From contig NC_034016.1 in NCBI RefSeq assembly GCF_000346465.2, positions 12,953,805 through 13,017,804 of the forward strand: a DNA stretch of 64,000 nt, read 5' to 3'. This stretch comes from Prunus persica (lineage: Eukaryota > Streptophyta > Magnoliopsida > Rosales > Rosaceae). How positions within the stretch are numbered: the first letter of the stretch is position 1; the number at the start of each line of letters is the position of its first letter. The notes under the pieces were generated by a model that worked only from the letters and a program-made list of their open reading frames with translations, was not told the DNA's origin and did no database searches. A program made the translations under genes and the position numbers. Shown here in pieces: positions 21,457-33,645 of this stretch.

Positions 21457-24400
21457 ATGGCATCGCTTTCACACCTCCCCATCTTCCTCTTCCTCCTGTT
21501 CACCGCTTTCTATTCTGCAGGTAATCACTTCCTCCCAAAACTTTCCCGGAAAATTCTAAAAAAAGGTTAACACTTTCCCGGAAAAAGAAACAAACCTTTA
21601 AAATTTCCATAACTGAATTAATAGCACTGTTCAGCTGCATCAAACTTTTTGTTTCAGTTACCTCGTAAATCGTAAAACCCCCGAAACGCACCGTTTCATC
21701 TGACGACTCTCTGCTCTCTCTTTTGCTAATTGCAGCTTCGCAGTCCTTCATCGGCGTCAATTACGGCCAAGTCGCCGACAACCTCCCTCCGCCGGCGGCC
21801 ACGGCGAAGCTACTCCAGTCCACCTCCATCAAGCGCGTCCGGCTCTACGGCGCCGACCCGGCCATCATCAAGGCCCTCGCCGGCACCGGAATCGCTATCG
21901 CCATCGGCGCATCCAACGGCGACATCCCGGCCCTCGCCTCCGATCCGAACGCGGCGGCTCAGTGGGTGAACTCGAATGTCCTCGCCTTCTACCCGGCCAG
22001 CAACATCGACCTCATCAACGTCGGCAACGAGGTCCTTTTCTCCAACGACCAGGGCCTCATCTCGCAGCTCCTCCCCGCCATGCGAAATGTCCAATCTGCC
22101 CTCTCCGCCGCGTCCCTCGGCGGCAAGGTCCGTGTCTCCACGGTCCACGCCATGACCTTGCTGGCCCAGTCCGACCCGCCCTCGTCGGGTCGGTTCAAAC
22201 CGGGATTTCAGGACGTCCTCAAGGGGCTCCTCGCCTTCCAGAGGGACAATGGGTCGCCGTTCGCGGTCAACCCGTACCCCTTTTTCGCGTACCAGAGCGA
22301 CCCGAGGCCCGAAACGCTGGCGTTTTGCTTGTTCCAGCCTAACGCGGGACGAGTCGACGCGGGGACAGGGATCAAGTACATGAACATGTTCGATGCTCAG
22401 GTGAGTGGCTTTTTTTCTTCTCAAGTTCTCATGGGTCGGGTGGGTCGGGTTTAGGCTTTTTTCGTGAATTGGCGTGGGCCCACCCCGTTTTGAAACGTTG
22501 ACCTGTGAGTCAAATCGTCAACGGACAATCGTATACGGTTGGTCTTTGCGTCATTTTATACGACTCAAACGTTATGAGTTCACGACATTGACGTAGGAAT
22601 TAAGGCTCTTAAGGGCGCTGCTCCTCTGTGGCCGTTCTTATTGTTATTAGTCCTTGCAACCATGAACCATATCCTTCTCTCTAGTACCCTCCATTCCTTC
22701 TCTACCCTAGAAAATTGGACACGTGAAATGAGAGGATTGGTTGAAAAGAAAATGAGAGAAAAATGTATTTTACTACGTTTAATTTAGACTATCACTTGTA
22801 TTTAAAAAATACGGTTAGGTTAGTATTTAAATTGTTTAAAAGGAAAATGAGAGAAAAATATATAATTACTATACTATCCGTTTACTGTTAAGTCTACTAT
22901 TTTATTTCCAACCAAAAAAGAGTCAATTATTTATAATAAAGACTTGTTTGATAACCATTTTAATTCTAGTTTTAAATTTTCATAGTGTGAGTAATATTAT
23001 TCTTTGTATTATTGTCCTTGCTTTTCTAAGGGAAATGATGGGAGCATTGAAACTTTTCTGATGTGACCTTAACATATACGCATGGTGACAAGGTCACAGG
23101 CTGGCCATCACAATAATTTTAGATAGGTCCTTGCATGATATGATTTCAATTTAAGATTGGATTTTACGAATGAATTTGAGAAAAAAAAATCTCTAAGTGA
23201 TGTCGTTTCGTCGACAAGAAAAAATTAATTTGGGACCACCATATAGAGTACAAACCTCTTACTTTTTGGACAAAATGTTAGTGAAACTTTAGTAACATTG
23301 TTTTCTTGGGTCATCTGATGATGGCGTTGGATTCTTTCGCAGTAGGAAGATTATGTAATTGATAATGACTGCCTAACTAAATTAGAATTTGGACAGCATC
23401 AATAATAGCTTGGTTTGGCTTGGCTGGCCTGGCCCTTGTGATTTTGAAGTCACTGATTTGACATTAAAATTCATGACCCTATTTGAATGTGCAGGTTGAT
23501 GGTGTACGGTCTGCCTTGAATGCAATTGGATTCAATGACATTGAGATTTTGATTGCTGAGACTGGATGGCCATACCGTGGAGATAGCAATGAGGTTGGAC
23601 CTAGTGTTGAGAATGCAAGGGCATATAATGGCAATTTGATTGCACACCTTAGATCTCAGGTTGGAACTCCATTGATGCCTGGAAAATCTGTCGAGACTTA
23701 TATCTTTGCACTCTATGATGAGGATTTGAAACCCGGCGGGACCTCCGAGCGGTCATTCGGGCTGTACAAGCCTGATCTAACCGTGACATACGATGTTGGT
23801 CTCTCAAAGAGCAGCCAGGTGACACCATTAAAACCTTCTAGGGAAATGGTCTCTTACTGCACATTTTGATATGTTATATATATTGGTTGGCTGTCAATCT
23901 AGGCGATTAGCTAGGTAGATTGTCGATTAACTATTTAGGGTTCTGGGTAACATGTAGGCATTTTATTTTTTACAATCTTCACGTGTGTCCCCATAATGAT
24001 TAACCCTTATATTTATATCCTCAGACACCATCAACACCCTCGACATCGACACCAACGACACCAAGAGTGACTCCTTCACCTAAGCCTAGTTCAGCATGGT
24101 GTGTGCCCAAAGCTGGCGTTTCTGATGCTCAATTGCAGGCAAATCTTGACTATGCTTGTGGCCACGGCATTGATTGCAGTGCAATCCAACCGGGAGGCGC
24201 CTGTTTCGACCCGAACACCGTAGCATCCCATGCTGCCTATGCCATGAATCTCTATTATCATACTGTTGGGACAATTCCACTCAATTGTGATTTCTCACAG
24301 ACAGCAACTCTCACATCCTCAAATCCCAGTAAGTTTTCCTCACCTTTAGAAGCACATATATGAAATTGCCCATTTCTACCATGATGGGGACACACGTGAA

Positions 24401-24503
24401 TGATTAGAAATCTAAAAGATTATGAGCTTTTGATTTTCTAAATTAAGTCTTTCAATTGGTTGCAGGTTATAATGCTTGCACTTACCCTGGTGGAAATACA
24501 TGA
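21457..24503 (+). CDS. Glucan endo-1,3-β-glucosidase (GH17) with CBM43/X8 domain
   Basis: Exons 21457-21520, 21736-22400, 23495-23818, 24025-24328, 24466-24503 encode 464 aa. Residues 1-21 form a hydrophobic signal peptide (IFLFLLFTAFYSA) ending at the first intron. Then comes the GH17 barrel, starting FIGVNYGQVADNLP. The probable acid/base Glu is E120 in NVGNEVLF and the nucleophile is E265 in IAETGWPYRGD. A Thr/Pro/Ser linker (about residues 352-375) leads to an X8/CBM43 module (SAWCVPKAG, CGHGIDCS, HAAYAMNLYY) that binds β-1,3-glucan. No hydrophobic GPI-anchor tail is visible (ends YNACTYPGGNT), so it is probably secreted to the wall. Likely roles are callose turnover and wall remodelling. 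Exon 2 is strikingly GC-rich compared with the others. The order relative to CAP1 and AGB1 matches Arabidopsis At4g34480. Confidence 0.95.
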
Positions 24504-27500
24504 CTACATGGTGGTGAAGCAAAGAAAATTAATATGATATCTAGTGGGGGATTTGTTAAGGTTAGAAATCAACTGAATATAAGGAATAAGGTCTTGGTGT
24601 GCTTTTTGTTGTTGTTAAATTATTATATATAGCCCTTTAATTGTAAAGATTCCTAGTTGTTATTGGGATATCTGTTAATTGTAAGAACTCTAGTATACTA
24701 TTTGGGAATGTGAATGTACTGCTTCTCTCCTTTGCCTACGCAAATATAATTGGTAAAATCTGACCGTTGATAAAACAATTTTCCGGTACATTGGATGCAC
24801 CACACAATTTATGCGTAGACTTGTAGAAATTGTGTGGGGGTTTGTAGGACTCTTTTCTAAAGAATATATAAAATTGCAACATCAACTTTGCTAATGACGA
24901 CGGGTGAAAAAACTCAGTCGTCAGATGGATATGGATTTCATTGTGAAGTTTACATTAACCAAAGCGTTATGAAAATGAATCTTCATTAGTATAATGATAC
25001 TTCCCAACTCATGAACAAATACCAGCAAATTAAAAAAATTGAGTGTCTCCTGTGTGTCCAAATGCATCAATATCAACATACGTCAAACATTAATGTGTAT
25101 TAACAGTTGACAGTTGCCGCGTATACCCTTGTGTTCAAGTAACATGATCATGTGATTATATTGTCACTATAGAAAATGTCATATACCATGCACCACCACA
25201 CACACACTCTCTCCAATCATGTTTTATGAGAGTGGGCCGCGTTTTTGTTATTGTTCCATCGATGGCAACCTGACATTGTCACATACAAATGATAATGCAA
25301 GCATTGATTGGAGAAAAACTTATTGTTCCGTTGATGGCAACCTGACATTGGCACATACAAATGATAATGCAAGCATTGAGAGGAGAAAACTTAGTTGTAA
25401 TGGAGATATTATTGTTTTGTTATTTTCGACTAATAATGTTTCGTAACGTGAAAATGTAGTTGTATTAACAGAGGATAGCAAAATAATGATATTCTCATTT
25501 AATGAAAGTCTTTATGAGGCTCTTCTGTTTTGTAAATATATGCTATCCCGGAGAATATATTCATATTCTCCAAATGAAGAGATCAAAAATGAGTGATCCA
25601 CTACAATGAACATCAAAAGCTCCATCCTTTGCCGCAGAGATAATGCTGTGATGCCAACAACATCAATATAATGATTAAGCATATTTTTATCTTCTGAGTA
25701 TCTGAACTTTGTTTCTCCTCCAAAACTCAGCTTCTGCACCATTGATGGTGTGATACGTCATCATTTGTAGCATAATAAAGAATCCTTTAAAAAAAAAAAA
25801 ATTAATATAGAAGATTCAATTTCACCATGTACTTCATGAATGAGGGAATTTAATTTCACCCGTTAAAAAATTCCTAGTTCTGTCTTTTATTTATGTAGTG
25901 TATGAAATTTGAGGTAATTGTCATGAGAACTCAAACACAATGACAAGATAATTGCATTTAGAACAGAGCATCAACACCATGAATCTGATAGATCAAAAGT
26001 GAAGGCCACGACAATAATTCTGGAAATCACAATAGATTTCATGGCTGATAATGGAAATCATGGGGTGGCAATGATTCATTTACAAAAAATTAGATTATGA
26101 ACCCCAAGTTGAAGTTTGATCATTTCTAGCATTTCCTGTGCCTCAACTTGCATCAGCTATGAGTAGTGAAAATTCAAGAAAGTAGAAGAAGTGCCAGACG
26201 AATAAGAGCTTCATTTTCAGACATTACTACATCTCCTAAGATAGATAGCACATGCATCAAAATTTTATTTTATTTAAATTTTTAGTTTTTCTTTTTTATT
26301 TAAGAGTAAAATGTGGAAATAAAATAATCATGTTTCCTCCTCACCCCATCTTCTATATATAAAGGGAGAAGCCCCAAAATGTGAAATTTTCATATAACCT
26401 TCAAATACCCTTTGTTTGAAAAGAAAACAATTTGATATGATGAGGACAGAATAGAATGATACAAAGCAATTTATTTAAAAAAAAGAAAAAAAAAAAGAGA
26501 AATAAAACGGACCAAAAAAAAAAGGAGTACCACATATAAACTCTTTATTAGAACCCAAATAACAAAAATACCCACATCCAAATTATGAAGGAAAAAAAAT
26601 CATTTGACTTTTATGCGCACACACTAAATGCGTTGTTTTTGTTAGAATTAAATAATTTTTTTTTTTTGGTTGTTGATACAAGCGATATTAAAGGAGGGGA
26701 GGTTTTCTCACATACACATTATCAATGTGCCATGTGGGTTCGAACCTGAGATTACTGGTATGCAAGTCAAGACTTTTTTCTACAAGACTAGACCCCGTTA
26801 GCCTAAATACTAAAACTTAACTCATGATGCAATGAGCTTATAGTTCAAGTGATTAGGCATTGTTTGGTGGCCCAGCTTGGATTGAATTGGAGTTGAGTTC
26901 AAGCCAGTCTTGTGAGTCTCATCCCTCCATGTGTGATCTGTAAAACACAATATGTTATTTTGTTGTCCATTTGAATAAGTTTAGTCCCCAATGCACTAAA
27001 CAACAATTAAAACTCATGTCCATTTAAATTGAAATAGTCCAATTTAATCCCATCACCAATGTCGCCCGAGGTCCTAAAGTTGGAGTCATTCTTCCCTCAA
27101 TATTACTTTGTATATATTAAAAAAAACTTAACTCATGATTAAGTTTGTTTTAATAAAAAGTGTTCATACACCAAAATTAAGCGCAGCCAACAAAAATGTA
27201 CACGTCATCCAAGCATAATAGTAGCATTCACATGTGAGTTGTGAGTTGTGGAGCTATGAGAGTCTCACACGGTGTCTCCCATCCAGCACACCTCCCCAAA
27301 AAAAAAAAAGCCAAGTGGACCGACGTGGGCCCCGAGCCGCCAGTCGAAATTACGCTTCTACCCTCACGACCCATGCCCAAGTCACCAGCCTCTTCATATC
27401 ACAGCTCTCACTCTCTCTCTCCCAATCTCAGAGACTCGTTCAGAGGCGAGACCACAAAACCACCACCTTCTCCCTTTTAACCTTTCACACCTACACGTAC

Positions 27501-27646
27501 GGAGAGCTTCCTGTACTTCCTCGCAAGTTCGAGCTCCGGATTCAAATTGAAGAAGAAGAAGAAATGAAAACCCTAATTTCGCTTTGAATCGGAGGAGCTG
27601 TTTCACTTTCGCTCCATGACCGGCTTCTAAGCTTGAATTCCTAGCA
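24504..27646. other. Intergenic stretch between the glucanase gene and AGB1
   Basis: Contains a tandem duplication at 25247-25394, an A-rich stretch at 26470-26525 and, at the right end, the CT-rich leader of AGB1 (about 27400-27646). I see no supported gene. In Arabidopsis a SKP1-like gene occupies the equivalent interval, but none is visible here. Confidence 0.5.
25247..25394 (+). repeat. Tandem duplication, two units of about 75 bp
   Basis: Both units contain GATGGCAACCTGACATTG followed by CACATACAAATGATAATGCAAGCATTGA with only a few differences. A short frame is open across it, but nothing suggests a gene. Confidence 0.85.
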
Positions 27647-30600
27647 ATGTCAGTCGCGGAGCTCAAAGAGCGCCACGTGGCGGCGAGCGAGACCGTCAAC
27701 TCGCTCAGGGAGCGCTTGAAGGAGAAGCGAGCCTCGTTGCTCGACACAGATGGTATGGTGTGTGGGTTTGTGGTTTCCTAAATTATCAATGGATATTATT
27801 ATTATATTGGTCTTTTTGGGGTTTGAGATCTAATTTGGTTTATGATGGTGAATTCTTGCAGTGGCTGGGTATGCAAAGTCTCAGGGGAAGACTCCGCTCA
27901 CTTTTGGCCCCACCGATCTCGTTTGCTGCAGAACCTTGCAAGGTCATACAGGAAAGGTATGATACTTACACATACATATACGTAATACGTATACATCATA
28001 TGCTTTCTGTGCTTGTGTGGTTTGTTGTAAAAATGAGCTTCTTTTGAATGCACATTCATATGGGTTAATGGAATTGTTGGGCATTGGTAGTTTGAAGTGT
28101 GCTATTCAGAATAAAAAGCTAATTTTTTTAGATTTTGAGTATGTGAAATTCGTACTAGTGGGGTTTGTCTAGTTTGGAGAGTGTCGACTATTTGTTGAGA
28201 GGGAAATCATGCCTAACAAAATGTCCACAAAAGCACTAGATGCTTTATTTAGCAAGTTAGGTACAAAAGAGGGGAAAAGACATTTACAAGTTTTCAAAAC
28301 AAAAAAGGGGATAGGTTGATTAGGGATATGGAGTAAGTTAAATGTATTGAAGACAGTGGTCAAAAGTATTATTAATAGGCAGTGACATTTTAGGTAAATA
28401 CAAAAATTATTTTCCAGGATTGTTAAGTCTGGAATACCTTAGGAACGAAAGTGAAAACAATAGACCAAATCTATGGATGGGCAAGTCCAACCAATGGACC
28501 AAAGGTAAGAGGATTACTTATAATGATCAGGAAGAATCAAGTTGCACGGCCTATATAAAGGGTAGCTCGATTTACACCGAAAGAGTAGCTCTCTACGTCC
28601 ATCATTTCTTAACCGACGAACTTTATCCTTCTACACTCACATTTCCAAAAGATAATTAAGAAAAAGAATTCTTTCAAATAGAACCCATGGCCGGTTGGGT
28701 CTGGATTTAGCCATGTCTTCTTTCATTTTCTTTTGAAATCAGGGGTGTAGGGTGACATTTCCCCTTTAAGAAAACTAAAGGTGTAAGAGAGCAACTCTTT
28801 GGGTGCAAAAAGAACTGTTCATAGATAAAGTTACTCTATAGTCTTCCGGAGTTGATTGGCTAGCTAAGTTCTTTAATAAATTTTGATTGAAAGAGAAATG
28901 GAAAATGAGTGGAGAAAAATCAGTGTGGCACTTTGATTTATAAAATTAAATTGGATATACGAAACTTGGGAAATTATACAGGAATTAAATTAATGATTCA
29001 CACTTTGAAATTATGGGGAAAAAAAATAGAAATAAGATTAAGAAAGAACTCACCAATTTTGATTTATGTCAAGTAGATTTGGTAACCAATTTTGATTCTA
29101 TTTTGCTCGGGTACAGTATCAGATACAGAAGAAGATACGAATTAATCTCCGAAATTAGGATTCTGATACAGCAAGGATATGGAAATAAATTAATATATTT
29201 TACATTACGTCTGTGTATAGTTCGTTTCTTCTGCACTTCCTCTCCTCTAATCTTCTTCTGTAGGATGCAAGTAGAAAAACCCTATCCCGCTGTTTCTGCG
29301 TCACACCAAGTAAAAAAAGCAGCTTCTACTTTCCAACTACTTTCCCTGTTTGTGTAATCTTTTGTTCATATCGATCCTTAAGTTTATGCCAGATGCTCAT
29401 CACTTTCCCATTTAAGTCGGGCCAATCTCTTTTTAGGGTTCCATACTTTGGGACTTATGTAATAATGTTGGATGGTATAACAAAGGATATGCAAGACAAT
29501 ATCCCATTCCATGGTGTATAATGTCTATTGATGGCATTGTTTTGATACTTCTAAAGAAACTATAAAGATGGGGGAACGCATTAGAATTTATTCCATTCTT
29601 TGTAGTAATGCATCTTATTGATGATGGGAAAGAAAGTGTGTAAGTCATTGCAATCTTCCAAATAAAGAATTGTGATGATAGAATAGGAAGTTTACTTAGA
29701 TTTCAGTCAATTTGATGAGGTTTGTTGCCACGTTTTTGGTATCATAATTTCATTAAACCCTTCTGACAGTTATCATAGTTCGATAGACAGCAAAGTTACA
29801 AAGCCTTAATTCTAAAATTGCTTGTTTTTATTTATTTACTTCTCTATTGATAGATTAGCAAATATGATATGAAACTCTGTGTATAAATATTGAGCTCAAG
29901 AGTGCAGAGTAGAAGTATTAAAATCCATATGATTTTCTATTTACTTCTTGTGCTCTTCGCTTTTGCTTATGAGTTATGGCTGTCTTGTGTTGTGCTTGTC
30001 TAGTCCTAAACCACTACAGACTCTCTATTGCTAATCACTCTTATTTGTTTTACTTTTGGACTTCCAAAGCAAGGTTACATTTAGTTACCATAACTATGAT
30101 TCCACTTCTAAGAGGATGAGGTTAAATAGGATTTATGCTCACTAAGACTTGCTGTTGCAGGTCTATTCATTAGATTGGACCTCTGAAAAGAATCGAATTG
30201 TCAGTGCATCTCAAGATGGACGTTTGATAGTATGGAATGCACTAACAAGCCAGAAGACTCATGCCATAAAGCTGCCTTGTGCATGGGTCATGACTTGTGC
30301 TTTCTCACCGACCGGACAATCCGTTGCTTGTGGTGGTCTGGATAGTGTTTGCTCTATTTTCAACCTGAATTCCCTGTGTGACAAGGACGGGAATCTACCT
30401 GTATCAAGAACTCTTAGTGGACATAAAGGTTATGTTTCCTCCTGTCAATATGTTCCAGATGAGGACACTCACCTGATTACTGGATCTGGTGATCAAACAT
30501 GTGTTTTGTGGGATATTACTACTGGCCTCAGGACTTCAGTTTTTGGAGGTGAATTTCAGTCTGGACACACTGCAGATGTACTGAGGTATATTGGGTGGTT

Positions 30601-33600
30601 TTAAATGGCTGTATATATAACATCTATTACATTAGGGTGTTCGTGTTCAATGAATACCTGCATATTTTACTTTTCAGCCTTGAGTTGTTAGGCAAAGGGA
30701 AAAGGGAAAGAAAAAAAAAAGGTCTTACAAGTTGGTACATCTGAACAGTAGATATTAAAACTACTTAATAACTTGTAAACATTAACTCATAAAAACTTGT
30801 TCTTTTAATTGATCTGCTCTGAAATTCTGTGATTTAGCAGTTTTCTGGTTCGTTATGGGCAGTCCATATTCATGTCCATTGATTTTACAATGTAATGGAA
30901 CTGTTTGCTCTAATTTATTCAATGCTGAGAGAAACTGTGTCTACAGTTTTTTTATTTATTGTCGGTATTGAAGGCTGCTAGTGTGGTTTACCATTTATTT
31001 GTAGCTCTTGTTGTTTATTATAGGATGGGACCCTGTACATCTGCACATTAGTTAATACCGACAGAAGGTTTTTTATTCTGTATAAATAAGTTTAAAAGAA
31101 TCCTTAACAAACCATAATATTGCCTCCGTACCTTTTGGTTTTGCTTTCCTATCATGAATACTCTAAATGTAACACTCACCTCACTGTTTGCATTCTTTCA
31201 GTGTATCCATCAATCAAAGCAACTCAAGATTGTTTGTCTCTGGTTCTTGTGATGCAACTGCCCGATTGTGGGACACTCGTGTTGCAAGTCGAGCAGTGCG
31301 GACGTTTCCTGGTCATGAGGGAGATGTGAATGTGGTGAAGTTCTTTCCAGATGGAAATAGATTTGGAACTGGCTCAGATGATGGAACTTGCAGGTTATTT
31401 GACATCAGGACTGGGCACCAGCTCCAAGTATATCACCAGCAACATGGTGATAACGACTTCCCACCTGTGAAAACCATTGCATTCTCAATATCAGGAAGGC
31501 TTCTCTTCGCTGGATACACAAACAGGGATTGCTATGTATGGGATACTTTATTGGCAAAGGTATTTGTAATGTAAAGAAAGTTTGATTCACATGTCTACAT
31601 ATGCTTTTGCATGATCAATTGAGCGCACTTCGTTTCCTAAGAAATTATTACTGCTGATGCCTTTTAGATCATGTTGTCTTGTCCTTTATATTCTAGTTTA
31701 GTATTAAGGATTTTATTCAGCATGTATATAGGCAACTTCCTGCACAGGCAATACTTTACATTTACATGCAATTGATTTATAATTAATTTTCTTCGTATAT
31801 TAAGTTAGACTTGAGTTATATAAACTAATTTCTATTTCTCAAATATTTCTTGTAAATAAAAGCATAACATGAATTCTGGTCACAAAAGATAAATAAGTTT
31901 GGAGTTAGGATCAAAGGTTGGCTGGGTGACCGAGTGCATATTTTTCTTTTGACACTGAAACACAGCAGAGTGTTCTGTTCATGAAATAAGTCAACCTACT
32001 CAACTGGTTCCATTTAGTAGATGATATTCTGTAGCTCTTATTTCTCCCTTGATTTCTGTTTCTCTTAACTTCTAGCACTTGAGATAATCTGAATATAATT
32101 CTTACTTGGGTGAAAATACTGTTAAGGTTTTTGTCTGTAATATTCTTTAAAAAAATTACATCTCAGATTTGTCAATATTTTCTGGGTTAAGTTTATTGCC
32201 ACATGCCTTGCCTATACTGTGAGATATCATAATGTGTAAATAACATATAGCCTTGCATGCAGTTTGAAGGAAAAAATTAGTTCAGCAAACGTACTTCAAT
32301 ACCTAAGAGGGGGAAAAGTAGAAAGAGTAGCGGTTGGCTTCCACCTTGAACAGTTATGATTGTCCATGATGCGTCATATGAAATGTCATGCTTCGAATTA
32401 AAAAAAAAAAATATGTGGAATACTTCTAAAATGTCTTAAGTCATAAATTAATCCTGCCGTATGAAATGTCGTACTTCCAATGTGTGTAATACTTTTAGAA
32501 TGTCCTATGTCATAAATTGATCCTATCAATCCTGCATTTTGATTTTCTTCCATCCTTTTATCAATATTTACGGATTTGTGTCAGGGATGTCATTGGATGG
32601 AATGGCTCTAATTGCTCTTTCATTTTGTGGCAGGTGGTTTTGAACTTGGGATCCCTCCAGAACTCACATGAGGGCCAGATTAGCTGTTTGGGTTTGTCAG
32701 CTGATGGAAGTGCCTTGTGTACAGGAAGTTGGGATACAAATTTAAAGGTTATTTTCCTAAGGCCTGCCTCTGTTATTTCATTTAGGGCATGCAACGTGCG
32801 TGGGAAACAACATTTTTACTAATATTTGTTGATTTTTTCTGCAATCATGAATGCAAATAGAAGTAGAGAAAAAGTAAGGCAGTGTAATGTGATGTTTCTG
32901 TTGCAAGCAGCACCCTTTTTAGACACTTTGACCTGCAAAAGTATTTTTGTATGTGTGATGTACTTATGAAGTATAAAGCTTTTGGTAACTTGGGCCAAGT
33001 ATTTTCTAGTTTATTCTAAGGTTGTAGTAACGAGTAACTTCTGTGTGGCATTTAAAGATGCTTTATAGAGCTGAACGCTTATAGTTACTGGAATTTTGCC
33101 TTCTTATTGGGTTGTGTCTTTCTTTGCATCTGTTTACTCAGTATCTTTCATTCGTTGTATCTAATCTTGGAAGAATAATACCACATTTAAGGACCACATT
33201 GTTGATTACGTCTCTCATGAGAATACAAGTCGATCCCCCATGGGTGTCATCTGTGCAAGAGATATGGTCAGCGCTGTGGTCAATAAATATGGAACAAATA
33301 GTTTTGTTGATCTTGAAAATTGGAATCAATTTCCCTTCAAAACAAGTTAAATTTCTTTCAGTACTATAATGTCCTCTGGGTTAGATTCATTGGAGTATCT
33401 GACTATAATAAATGTTTGTTTGTTGGGTTGATAGACCCTGCCATTCGTTGTAAGACCATTAATATTCTTGGATCAGTATGATCTTATTTGTTATGTCTGT
33501 TGGTCCCTTTTTATGGTAGTTATGTTGGGTTTCTTCTTTATATTCTCAATCAGTCCACATGCGTCGTTCATTTTATGAAATATGACTTTGTTTTGTGTTT

Positions 33601-33645
33601 ACATTGCAGATATGGGCGTTTGGAGGCCATAGGAAAATAATTTAA
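27647..33645 (+). CDS. AGB1: Heterotrimeric G-protein β subunit
   Basis: Exons 27647-27752, 27862-27956, 30161-30585, 31202-31559, 32634-32747, 33610-33645 encode 377 aa, the exact plant Gβ length. The N-terminal coiled coil (MSVAELKERHVAASETVNSL) pairs with the Gγ subunit. It is followed by seven WD40 blades with typical closings such as GRLIVWNA, DQTCVLWDITTG, ATARLWDTR, GTCRLFDIRTG, DCYVWDTLLAK, and the final IWAFGGHRKII. The protein forms the βγ dimer at the plasma membrane and signals in defence, abscisic acid, stomatal and development pathways. It is normally a single-copy gene. The leader is CT-rich. Intron 2 is 2.2 kb and intron 4 holds an imperfect tandem duplication around 32375-32530. 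The next gene, coatomer γ, follows on the same strand as in Arabidopsis. Confidence 0.97.

Noticed and set aside
21810..22424. 204-codon minus-strand frame opposite the glucanase exon 2
   Set aside because: GC-rich exons often open the opposite strand. The plus strand has clear GH17 motifs and matching splice sites.
33112..33369. 85-codon frame inside AGB1 intron 5
   Set aside because: It lies within an intron of a well-supported gene, with no splice or family support.
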